DNA of 15,828 nt from Vicinamibacterales bacterium. GTDB lineage: Bacteria > Acidobacteriota > Vicinamibacteria > Vicinamibacterales > UBA8438. The notes beneath the pieces were generated by a model. That model was not told the origin of the DNA. It saw only the letters and a list, made by a program, of their open reading frames with translations, and did no database searches. Positions within the stretch are counted from its first letter, which is position 1, and the number at the start of each line of letters is the position of its first letter. Of the stretch, positions 7,979 through 14,683 are shown piece by piece. Location of the stretch: positions 7,496 through 23,323 of the forward strand of contig JASLOY010000004.1 in assembly GCA_030745255.1 (NCBI GenBank), given 5' to 3'. The position numbers and the translations under genes were made by a program.

Positions 7979-8491
7979 ATGAAAAGTTGGTTAGCCGACC
8001 TGGCGTACGCGGCGCGAAGGCTGGTTCGCAGTCCCTTGTTCAGCCTCGCCGTGCTGTCGATCCTCGCTCTGGCGATCGGCTTGAACACCGCAGCGTTCAG
8101 CATCGTGAACGCGGTGCTCTTCCAGCCACCGCCTTTCGAGGCTCCCAATCGCTTGGTCGAGATTCTCCAAGACCAGGACGGCGGTGGTGCCAGCGCGACG
8201 TCGTACCCAGCCTTCCTCGATATCGCAGACTACGACCACGTGTTCGACACGGTGGGAGCACGTGCCTTCGGTGGCGGCTACCTCGACGCTGAGAACGGCA
8301 ACCTGGTCCCCGTGTCGGTCGAGTACGCCACATCCGGCTACCTTCCAGTGCTCGGACTGACACCCGTTCTTGGCCGGTGGTTCGAGCCGGCCGACGATCT
8401 TCTCGAGGGGCCACCGGTGGCGGTCATCACCCACCGCTTCTGGCGCAATGCGTTTGGGGGCGACCCGTCCGTGTTGGGGCGCATCATCCGG
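7979..8491 (+). pseudogene. Truncated ADOP-family permease (N-terminal fragment only)
   Basis: About 171 residues are clearly ADOP. They comprise the membrane anchor with LALAIGLNTAAFSIVNAVLF and the first part of the MacB-type periplasmic domain, including YPAFLDIAD, LGLTPVLGRWF and WRNAFGGDPSVLGRIIR. In intact relatives, such as the 806-residue protein at 2196-4616, this point is followed by more periplasmic domain and two FtsX domains. Here the similarity stops abruptly after about 8491. The frame stays open to 9124, but that stretch has a biased, arginine-rich, shadow-like composition and runs over the 89-residue gene and into the opposite-strand cytochrome gene. The ATG at 7979 is preferred to the TTG at 7967; GGGAGG sits just in front of it. 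It is most likely a remnant after deletion or recombination and cannot form a permease. Confidence 0.8.
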
Positions 8492-8503
8492 CCGGCAACT
8501 GAC

Positions 8504-8525
8504 CTGGCCCGGATTTGCAGGCCAG
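8504..8525. repeat. Short inverted repeat at the ADOP breakpoint
   Basis: CTGGCC (8504-8509) and GGCCAG (8520-8525) form a perfect 6-base inverted repeat with a 10-base loop. They lie just after the last recognisable ADOP residue and just before the ribosome binding site of the next gene. It could be a weak terminator, a regulatory hairpin or chance. Confidence 0.3.
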
Positions 8526-8531
8526 AAATGC

Positions 8532-8540
8532 GAAGGAGGA
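8532..8540 (+). promoter_or_regulatory. Strong ribosome binding site of the small membrane protein
   Basis: GAAGGAGGA lies 6 bases before the ATG at 8547. It is among the best Shine-Dalgarno matches in the window and supports this short ORF as a real gene rather than part of the ADOP remnant. Confidence 0.8.
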
Positions 8541-8546
8541 CCATTC

Positions 8547-8816
8547 ATGCCAGGAAGTGTGAGGCAGGCGCTCAGTCAGATCGTCAAGAACCCGTATTTG
8601 AATCTCGTGGTTGGCTTGGTGTTTGCCTATTCCGGCCTTGCCGAGACCCTTCGCGAGTTGGCGTCAGGCGACGAGCTTCACCTGGGCGTCCATCATGGAG
8701 CGATTGTGTTCGGGCTACTCCAGGCTCTCCGGAGTCTTTCGGATGTATTCGAAGGACTCGAATACCTCGACAACAGCGCGAACGACAGAGCCGCCCGATC
8801 GGCAGACACAAAGTGA
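8547..8816 (+). CDS. Small two-helix membrane protein of unknown function
   Basis: The 89-residue protein has two likely membrane helices. The first is around residues 15-35 (YLNLVVGLVFAYSGLAE). The second is around 50-72 (AIVFGLLQALRSLSDVFEGL). They are separated by a short charged loop with two adjacent histidines (H49, H50), and a polar tail follows. I do not recognise a named family, and the function is unknown. The acidic and histidine residues facing the same loop (GDELHLGVHHG) are notable. The frame differs from the ADOP remnant's, and the ribosome binding site is strong. It starts 55 bases after the ADOP similarity ends, so it may be transcribed from the former ADOP promoter. It converges on the cytochrome-propeller gene. 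Confidence 0.7.
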   Translation: MPGSVRQALSQIVKNPYLNLVVGLVFAYSGLAETLRELASGDELHLGVHHGAIVFGLLQALRSLSDVFEGLEYLDNSANDRAARSADTK

Positions 8817-8827
8817 GCCCGGCGGGA

Positions 8828-8861
8828 CACGGTTCGTTCCTGGGATCACGAACTGGCCGTG
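8828..8861. terminator. Candidate terminator hairpin between convergent genes
   Basis: CACGG-TTCGT (8828-8837) can pair with ACGAA (8848-8852) and CCGTG (8857-8861), with a 4-base bulge on the right arm and a 10-base loop. It lies between the stops of the small membrane protein (+) and the cytochrome-propeller gene (-). No T-run follows, so this rests on pairing and position only. Confidence 0.3.
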
Positions 8862-8900
8862 ATACTGAAGCAGACGGTGACTCGGGTAGTCTGGCCGTCG

Positions 8901-10802
8901 CTACTGCCCTCCGTCCGAGGTTCTGGCAGGCACCTCGAACGGATACCCGGGGGGCCCGTAGGTGTAGTACGCGGCCAGGGAGTCGATCTTGTCCATGTCC
9001 GGATACAGCACGCCAAAGGCGGGTGCCTCACGGCTTCCGCGCGGCGAGTACCAGACGGCTCCTTCGCTGGTCACCTGGATCTTGGGCGAGTCGGCGTGCC
9101 GCTGCGGTTTTGGATAGAACGTGAACTTTTCGCTACTTGGATCGAACCTCCAGAGCGAGGCCCCGTACTCGCCGTCGGTGCGCTGTCCTACGTCTGCGGC
9201 CCAGATGTTGCCCTCGGGATCGGCGGCGACATCGTAGGGCTCAGCATTCTGCTGCGGGATGGTCCACTCGGTCATCTTGCCGGTGGCCTGGTCCAGCTTG
9301 ACGAGCTTGCCGGGCCGTTTCCCGGCCGAATAGATACCCCACCAGATGTTGTTGTCGGCATCGACGTTCAGCCGCCGGGTATGGGCCGGGTAGGTGGGTG
9401 CGGTGAACTCGGTCCAGGAGTTGTTCGAGGTGTCGAACTTGACGATCTTGCCGCCGCTCCAGAGCGCGATCCAGATGTTGTCGTTGCGGTCGGCCACCAC
9501 GCCGTAGGGAACAGCGTGCGGCGTCGGAATCCGGAACACCGACACCTCGCCGGTGGCCCGGTCCCACTTGCTCAGGGCGCCGCCCATGATCCAGCCGACG
9601 TAGATGTTGCCCTTCGAGTCCATGGCCAGCGACTGCATGAACTTCGTCGGGTTGCGCACGACATCGTCGGGGTCCATCGGGATCTGGTACTCGAACTCCT
9701 CCGTCTTCGGGTTGAACCCCAGGAGCCGCTTCTCCTTGTCGCCCGTGCGGCCCCGGTGCTCGGGCAACCAGATCATCCCGGTCGGGTCGATGAGGATCTC
9801 GTGGTTGCCGTTCCGCGGGTCGGGGTAGAGCCACTCTTTCTGCTCGCCGGTGCGCGGATCCAGCTTGACCAGCCGATGCGGGATGCCGCGGTCTACGAGC
9901 CAGACGTTGCCGTCGGCGTCGAACCGGGGGTCCTGCCCGTAGCGGCTCACTCGATCCCTGGCCCACTGCGGATCGTTGTTTCCCTCTTCCGGGCCGTCGA
10001 TGGGCAGGTAGTACTCGATGTACATCGCCTGGCCGAGCGCCGCCTCGTCGATTGGCGTCTGCCGCTCGATCCGCACGCGGCGGGGCTTGCTGTCGGGTCC
10101 GAAATTCTTGACGACATACGCCAGGAGGTCATCCCGGTCCTGTCGTCCAAAGCGGAACATGGACGCCCGGAAGGAGAGCAGCCCCTGCCCGTAGGCGGTG
10201 GGATCCTCCTCCCCGAGCGTGCTGCCGACCATGTGGTCGATGCGGGACATCCACTGCCGCTCGGTGCCCGGGCGCGTCGGGAAGAAGTTCTCGCCGTGGC
10301 ACACCATGCACACCTGCTCGGCGACCTCTCGTCCCGGTCCCGGCGGATAGAGCTCGTCGTAGCTCGCGTACTCAAACGGTCCAGCCGCGCCGCTCTCCAT
10401 CGCGGTCCGGCCGGACGGGATCACCAGCGGCGGTGCGGCCGCCTCGAGCGCTCGCATGGTGAGGCTCACCTCGGCGGTACCACCCGCCTCGACCGCGAAG
10501 GTCTGGACGTCCGACTCGAGATGTTTGGTGCTCGCGCTGATCTCGTAATTTCCGGGAAACAGGGCCACGGCACGAAAGCGTCCGCCGTTGGTGTACACCA
10601 TGTACACGATGCCCTGGTCGAGATTGCGAATGTAGACCTGAGCTGCCTGGAACGGCTGCGAGGCCGTGACCGCCCCAGTCAACGTTGCGGTCCCCGGGAC
10701 CTCTGCTTGCAGACCGGTCCCTGTCAGCACCGTCACACCAACCACCACGGCAAGCAGCCAGGCGCTGTGCCGGATTGCAACCCTCACCTGTGAACCAATC
10801 AT
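8901..10802 (-). CDS. Secreted c-type cytochrome fused to a streptogramin-lyase-like beta-propeller
   Basis: This is a 633-residue exported protein. A signal peptide (about 1-33, ending GLQA) is followed by a small beta-sandwich of the carboxypeptidase regulatory type (about 38-118). A heme-binding CMVCH at 165-169 lies within a short cytochrome c domain (about 145-236). A propeller from about 275 to the end has repeated blades such as FDADGNVWLVD, IDPTGMIWLPE, ADRNDNIWIAL and ADPEGNIWAAD, as in Vgb/streptogramin-lyase-like proteins. The heme would be attached outside the cytoplasm; M185 or M191 could be the second axial ligand. The start at 10802 is chosen over 10814 because GGAGG lies 5 bases before it. 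It is the last gene of the five-gene minus-strand run. It is a plausible electron acceptor for the neighbouring quinoproteins; no lyase activity is implied. Confidence 0.88.
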   Translation of the reverse strand: MIGSQVRVAIRHSAWLLAVVVGVTVLTGTGLQAEVPGTATLTGAVTASQPFQAAQVYIRNLDQGIVYMVYTNGGRFRAVALFPGNYEISASTKHLESDVQTFAVEAGGTAEVSLTMRALEAAAPPLVIPSGRTAMESGAAGPFEYASYDELYPPGPGREVAEQVCMVCHGENFFPTRPGTERQWMSRIDHMVGSTLGEEDPTAYGQGLLSFRASMFRFGRQDRDDLLAYVVKNFGPDSKPRRVRIERQTPIDEAALGQAMYIEYYLPIDGPEEGNNDPQWARDRVSRYGQDPRFDADGNVWLVDRGIPHRLVKLDPRTGEQKEWLYPDPRNGNHEILIDPTGMIWLPEHRGRTGDKEKRLLGFNPKTEEFEYQIPMDPDDVVRNPTKFMQSLAMDSKGNIYVGWIMGGALSKWDRATGEVSVFRIPTPHAVPYGVVADRNDNIWIALWSGGKIVKFDTSNNSWTEFTAPTYPAHTRRLNVDADNNIWWGIYSAGKRPGKLVKLDQATGKMTEWTIPQQNAEPYDVAADPEGNIWAADVGQRTDGEYGASLWRFDPSSEKFTFYPKPQRHADSPKIQVTSEGAVWYSPRGSREAPAFGVLYPDMDKIDSLAAYYTYGPPGYPFEVPARTSDGGQ

Positions 10803-10807
10803 GGCGT

Positions 10808-10812
10808 CCTCC
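10808..10812 (-). promoter_or_regulatory. Ribosome binding site that decides the cytochrome-propeller start
   Basis: On the minus strand GGAGG ends 5 bases before the ATG at 10802. The alternative ATG at 10814 overlaps this site and would have no site of its own. Confidence 0.7.
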
Positions 10813-10916
10813 ATGAACGATGGACCCGGAGCGTCGTGCCGAGAATGCCCACATCGGGGAACCAGGTCAAGCTCTGAGGCGAACCTGGCGGTATCGCTTG
10901 ACTCCCGCCTGAGCTG

Positions 10917-12353
10917 CTATCGAGCCGGCGCGGGCACCAGCTTTCGGACCCAGCCGTCGCCCTTGGTCAACAGATAAAGCTCGCCGGCCGAGTCGGACCC
11001 GATGCGCAAGTCGACCCGGTTGCCTGGGCCGTAGGTGTTCGGGAAGCCGGCCACGTCCACCAAGTCCTGCTCGCGGCCCTCAATCACTAACCGGATCTCC
11101 GTGATCTCCGCCGTGCGTTCAGGATCGAGCGCGTCCGCGTCGATGGCGAGCAACCGTCCCCGCGGGAACTCGGCGAAGACGAACTTGCCCTCTAGCTCGG
11201 GAATCGCCTGCCCTCGGTAGACGAACCCGCCGCCAACGGCGTTGCCCTCGTCGTGGTCGTACTGCGCCACCGGATAGACGAGCTCTGTCTCGTCCCGAGA
11301 TGGTCGCGGGTAGACTGGTCCCGGACCTCTTCCCACGGCGTAGCCGCTGGCAAACGTCCCCTCGCGCAGCCGCCAGCCGTAGTTGCCGCCGGGCCGGCCG
11401 AGATTGACCTCCTCGATCTGGTTCTGGCCGATGTCCCCGATGAACATCCGGCCGTCGGTGTCCCAGGAAAAGTGCTGTGGATGGCGGAGGCCGTAGGCCC
11501 AGATTTCGGGAGCTGCGCCATCCTGGCCGACGAACGGGTTGTCCGGTGGAATGCCGTAGCCCCGCATGCCGTTTCCGCCGAGCGGGTCGATGCGCATGAT
11601 GCCTGCCTGCGGCACCGCGACTGACTGGCCGAAGTTCTGGGGGTCGTGTGCCGCCCCGCCATCTCCCAGGCAGACGTAGAGCATGCCGTAGTCCGCCGTG
11701 CCTGGCACCGCGTAGGGGTTGAACGCAATCGTGCCGATGTTGTGGTTCGGGGCGAACTGACCGATACGGAAGACTTCGCGGGAGGTGCCGCTGAAGACCT
11801 CGGCGCGCGGATCGGTCACCGTCCACTCGCGAATCACGCTCTCGTGGCTGTCTGCGGCATCATCCAGATAGTTCGCCACGCCGCTGCCAGAGCCGGCGCT
11901 GTAGGCCGTGTAGAACTTGCCGAACCCGGGCGTGCCAGCCTGACCGAACTGCGGGTGAAACGCTACGCTGACGAGCCCGGTCTCGTTCGGAAACATGGAG
12001 TCGTCGAACCCGATGTCGCGTTCGCGCACGTCGAGAAAGACGGACGGTGCCGTTCGGCGCTCGTCGGTTACGTAGAGCAGTCCGCGCAGGTCGTTGATGA
12101 CCAGTCGGCCGGATCCGTCGGGGATAGGCACCAGAAACTGGATGCGCGCATACGCGGGGTTGGTCTGCCCTCCCTCCCTCGAGTCCGACGTGCGCGGCAG
12201 TCGCACGAACTCCTCGGTGCCGACGACCAGTGCTCCTTTCTGGATGCTCTCCGGGATCGGGTCTTGGAGGGGCTCCTGCCGGGCGCTGGCCGCGTGTGCG
12301 ATGGACAGCACCGCCAGAGTGGCGGCGAGACTGCGAGATGTGGTGAGACGCAT
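10917..12353 (-). CDS. PQQ-dependent sugar dehydrogenase-type soluble quinoprotein
   Basis: This 478-residue protein resembles the soluble glucose/sorbosone dehydrogenase family (GSDH, PF07995). A signal peptide (about 1-24, ending AASA) is followed by a six-bladed propeller. Landmarks are NETGLVSVAFHPQF (about 123-136), the active-site histidine in PNHNIGTIAF (H204), the LGDGG loop (229-233), YGLRHPQHFSWD with R290, and GDIGQNQIEEVNLG (306-319). The last is the family's usual metal/PQQ-side loop. It would oxidise an alditol or aldose hydroxyl or hemiacetal in the periplasm and pass electrons to a carrier such as the cytochrome encoded next. H291 stands where the reference enzyme has asparagine (N229), so substrate and activity are open. 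No good ribosome binding site is seen at the ATG, which lies 90 bases after the stop of the upstream gene; translation may depend on the operon transcript. Confidence 0.88.
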   Translation of the reverse strand: MRLTTSRSLAATLAVLSIAHAASARQEPLQDPIPESIQKGALVVGTEEFVRLPRTSDSREGGQTNPAYARIQFLVPIPDGSGRLVINDLRGLLYVTDERRTAPSVFLDVRERDIGFDDSMFPNETGLVSVAFHPQFGQAGTPGFGKFYTAYSAGSGSGVANYLDDAADSHESVIREWTVTDPRAEVFSGTSREVFRIGQFAPNHNIGTIAFNPYAVPGTADYGMLYVCLGDGGAAHDPQNFGQSVAVPQAGIMRIDPLGGNGMRGYGIPPDNPFVGQDGAAPEIWAYGLRHPQHFSWDTDGRMFIGDIGQNQIEEVNLGRPGGNYGWRLREGTFASGYAVGRGPGPVYPRPSRDETELVYPVAQYDHDEGNAVGGGFVYRGQAIPELEGKFVFAEFPRGRLLAIDADALDPERTAEITEIRLVIEGREQDLVDVAGFPNTYGPGNRVDLRIGSDSAGELYLLTKGDGWVRKLVPAPAR

Positions 12354-12442
12354 CCGAGAAGTATGAACCGAAGGCTCGGACCAGGTCCACCGCCAGGAAA
12401 CGACCCAGAAGCAACCGTGATCGGACCTGGCCCCGGCCCGGC

Positions 12443-14182
12443 TCAGGGCAGGCGGAACACGAACAGCATGTTGCCGCGACCCGGCTGCCGGATCTCGGGC
12501 GTGAGTCCCCGGAAGTTGATGCCGCCGCCCGCGGCGATGGCGAGGTACTGTACGCCGTCGTGCATGTAGGAGACCGGAAACCCGCCCGCGCTGGAGTTGA
12601 GAAGCTGCTCCCACAGGATGTCACCGTTCCGGGCGTCGAAGGCGCGGAAGCGTCGGGCGTCGTCGGTCACAAACACCAGGCCGCCGTCCGTGGTCAGCAC
12701 CGAGCCGCCCATGCCGGCCCGCTGGCGGTGCACCCACAGCGGCTCGCCCGTAGCCAGGTCCATGGCGGTGAACTGGCCGATCTGGCCGCCGATGTCCGGG
12801 GCCGGCTCCTGCGCGATCCGCGCCGAGCCGTGGTGGGCGCCGGGCCGGTCACGGAACTGGTTGAGCGTCAGGTTCATGCAGACGTTGTTGGAGGGCGCGT
12901 ACAGCGCGTTGGTCCCCGGGTGGTAAGCGGTCGCCTGCCAGTTGATGCCGCCCAGCGCGCTCGGGCAGACGAAGACCGGCTCGCCGACCTCCGGGAACTT
13001 GAGCGACGAGTTCAGGATGACGCGGCGACTCTCCGCGTCGATGTCGACCACGACGTTCTGGTGGTTGGTGGGCTGAGCCCAGAGAAAGGCTCCGGTGGCG
13101 GCATCCAGCGCCCAGACGATACCGGTCTTGCCGGGGATGCCGGTCACGATCTTGCGGCGCCCGCCCGGCGTGATCGCGTTGTTCTTCCACTCGACGGCGC
13201 CAGGGGAGACCTCGGTCTCCAGGACCAGCCGCGCAAACGGATGGTCGAGGTCCCACTCGTCGTTGGGGATGTGCTGGAAATACCAGACGATGTCGCCGGT
13301 GTCCGCGTCCAGCGCGAGCGTCGAGTTGGTGTAAAGGACGTCGCCATCTCCGGTGCCGCGCTGCACCGACCCCCACGGAATCGGCACCCCGACGCCGGTG
13401 TAGATCAGGTTCAGCTCCGGGTCGTAGCTAGGTGAGTTCCAGGCCGAGCCGCCCCGCCGATCCTCGTCGGCAACGTCGCCCCAACTCTCGTAGCCGAACT
13501 CGCCCTTGCCGGGAATGGTGTAGGTGCGCCACACCTGCTCGCCGGTCTCGACGTCGTGGGCCGAGACCCAGCAGCGCGTGTTCAGGTGATAGCAGCCGGA
13601 CATGCCGGCGACGACACGTCCCTTGATCACCATCGGGCCGCCGGAATAGTGCTGTCCAATAGTCCAGTCGCCGACCTGGACATCCCATTCGACGTCGCCC
13701 GTCCGGGCGTTCAAGGCCAGCAGATGAGCGTCGTGGGTGGCGATGAACAGCTTGTCCTGGTAGAGGGCACCGTTGCGGTTGGCGCAGGCCAGGTTGGCCG
13801 GGTGCTCGACCTGCTCCCGGCGATACTGCCAGATGCGCGAGCCGTCTCGCACGTCGAGCGCCTCGACGAAGTCGCATGCCTGCACCAGGAACATCATCCC
13901 GTCGTGCACGAGCGGCGTCGTCTCTTGCCGACCTTGGCCCATGGTCCAGGCCCACGCCAGACGCAGGCTGCCCACGTTGGAGGTGTTGATCTGATCCAGC
14001 GGACTGTGCCCCCAGTGGCCGTACGTGCGCCGCCACATCGGCCAGTCGCCCTGGGGCGGGTCCACGAGCATCTCGTCGGTCACCGGCGTGTAGCTCTCGG
14101 CGACCGACTGCGCCGAGGCGGACGTACCAGCAACGAGAAGAGAGAGGGCAACACCGAGGAACAACCGGAGCACCATTCGCAT
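12443..14182 (-). CDS. PQQ-dependent alcohol dehydrogenase-type quinoprotein with altered metal site
   Basis: The 579-residue exported protein belongs to the eight-bladed quinoprotein alcohol dehydrogenase family, the methanol/ethanol dehydrogenase type. A signal peptide (about 1-24, ending SASA) is followed by tryptophan-rich blades. The PQQ-stacking tryptophan is W248 (GSAWNS), and the catalytic aspartate is D311 in DEWDLD, with a second aspartate two residues on (D313). An LGGINWQATAYHP stretch follows (410-422). Alignment by eye to methanol dehydrogenase places tyrosine at the calcium-ligand glutamate (Y198), valine at the ligand asparagine (V266), lysine at the PQQ-side arginine (K352) and a single cysteine (C133) where a cysteine pair is usual. 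There is no cytochrome domain in this protein. The start at 14182 is chosen because the 10 residues upstream use codons atypical for this DNA; 14212 is possible. It sits in the five-gene run and may donate electrons to the downstream cytochrome. Confidence 0.87.
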   Translation of the reverse strand: MRMVLRLFLGVALSLLVAGTSASAQSVAESYTPVTDEMLVDPPQGDWPMWRRTYGHWGHSPLDQINTSNVGSLRLAWAWTMGQGRQETTPLVHDGMMFLVQACDFVEALDVRDGSRIWQYRREQVEHPANLACANRNGALYQDKLFIATHDAHLLALNARTGDVEWDVQVGDWTIGQHYSGGPMVIKGRVVAGMSGCYHLNTRCWVSAHDVETGEQVWRTYTIPGKGEFGYESWGDVADEDRRGGSAWNSPSYDPELNLIYTGVGVPIPWGSVQRGTGDGDVLYTNSTLALDADTGDIVWYFQHIPNDEWDLDHPFARLVLETEVSPGAVEWKNNAITPGGRRKIVTGIPGKTGIVWALDAATGAFLWAQPTNHQNVVVDIDAESRRVILNSSLKFPEVGEPVFVCPSALGGINWQATAYHPGTNALYAPSNNVCMNLTLNQFRDRPGAHHGSARIAQEPAPDIGGQIGQFTAMDLATGEPLWVHRQRAGMGGSVLTTDGGLVFVTDDARRFRAFDARNGDILWEQLLNSSAGGFPVSYMHDGVQYLAIAAGGGINFRGLTPEIRQPGRGNMLFVFRLP

Positions 14183-14244
14183 CTGGTTTCTTACCTGGCA
14201 GACGGTTGACATGAGGCCGCGGCGACCTGTGTGCTATCTGCCCA

Positions 14245-14595
14245 TCACACCCACTCGGCGGGTGGGGTGATCGTCTCCGATGGGGCGCCTCCCGGATCGG
14301 GCCGACCCGAGCCTTCCAGCCGGCTGATCGCCCGGACGCTCATGTCCTGATCACAGAGCACCTGGCACGACAGGCGGATGCCGGTGAGGCCCCTGGCCTT
14401 CAGGACGGACTTCTCGGCCGCGGTCATCTTGCGCGGCTCGCCATCGATGAACTCCACACGGCAGGTCGTGCACCGGGCGTTGCCGCCACAGGCATGCAGG
14501 ACATCGATCCTGGCATCCTGTTCGAGCGCCAGGACGAGTCGTTTGCCTTCTGGAACCTCGAAAGCCCCGGATCCCTCAACTGTCAACATCGGCAT
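14245..14595 (-). CDS. Adrenodoxin-type 2Fe-2S ferredoxin
   Basis: The 116-residue protein shows the 2Fe-2S pattern C36-x5-C42-x2-C45 (ACGGNARCTTC) and a fourth cysteine at C77 in RLSCQ. That spacing is the adrenodoxin/ISC class rather than the plant class. C81 is an additional cysteine. It carries single electrons. There is no signal peptide, so it is cytoplasmic, unlike the exported quinoproteins around it. The last 25 residues are a proline- and glycine-rich tail (RPDPGGAPSETITPPAEWV) beyond the fold. The start at 14595 fits the usual fold opening, but there is no strong ribosome binding site, and an exact 23-base tandem repeat lies only 10 bases upstream. No dedicated reductase gene is visible. 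Confidence 0.87.
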   Translation of the reverse strand: MPMLTVEGSGAFEVPEGKRLVLALEQDARIDVLHACGGNARCTTCRVEFIDGEPRKMTAAEKSVLKARGLTGIRLSCQVLCDQDMSVRAISRLEGSGRPDPGGAPSETITPPAEWV

Positions 14596-14604
14596 GGCGA
14601 CATT

Positions 14605-14650
14605 GTATGGCAGGTGAAGGCCGAGGCGTATGGCAGGTGAAGGCCGAGGC
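14605..14650. repeat. Exact tandem duplication, two 23-base copies
   Basis: The unit at 14605-14627 is repeated without a mismatch at 14628-14650; each copy contains GGCAGGTGAAGGCCGAGGC. The pair lies in the 88-base gap between the NHL protein's stop and the ferredoxin start, in the leader region of the ferredoxin gene. It could be recent slippage or a pair of binding sites. Confidence 0.85.
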
Positions 14651-14683
14651 AACGCCGTCCAGCCGAACGCCTCGCCAGGAAAC

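Noticed and set aside
8492..9124. Continuation of the truncated ADOP frame
   Set aside because: After GRIIR the translation loses all ADOP features, becomes arginine- and serine-rich, and overlaps two better-supported genes in other frames.
8859..10793. 644-codon plus-strand open frame opposite the cytochrome-propeller gene
   Set aside because: It is the antisense shadow of a well-supported gene with CMVCH and propeller repeats. Its translation is low in lysine and shows no domain.
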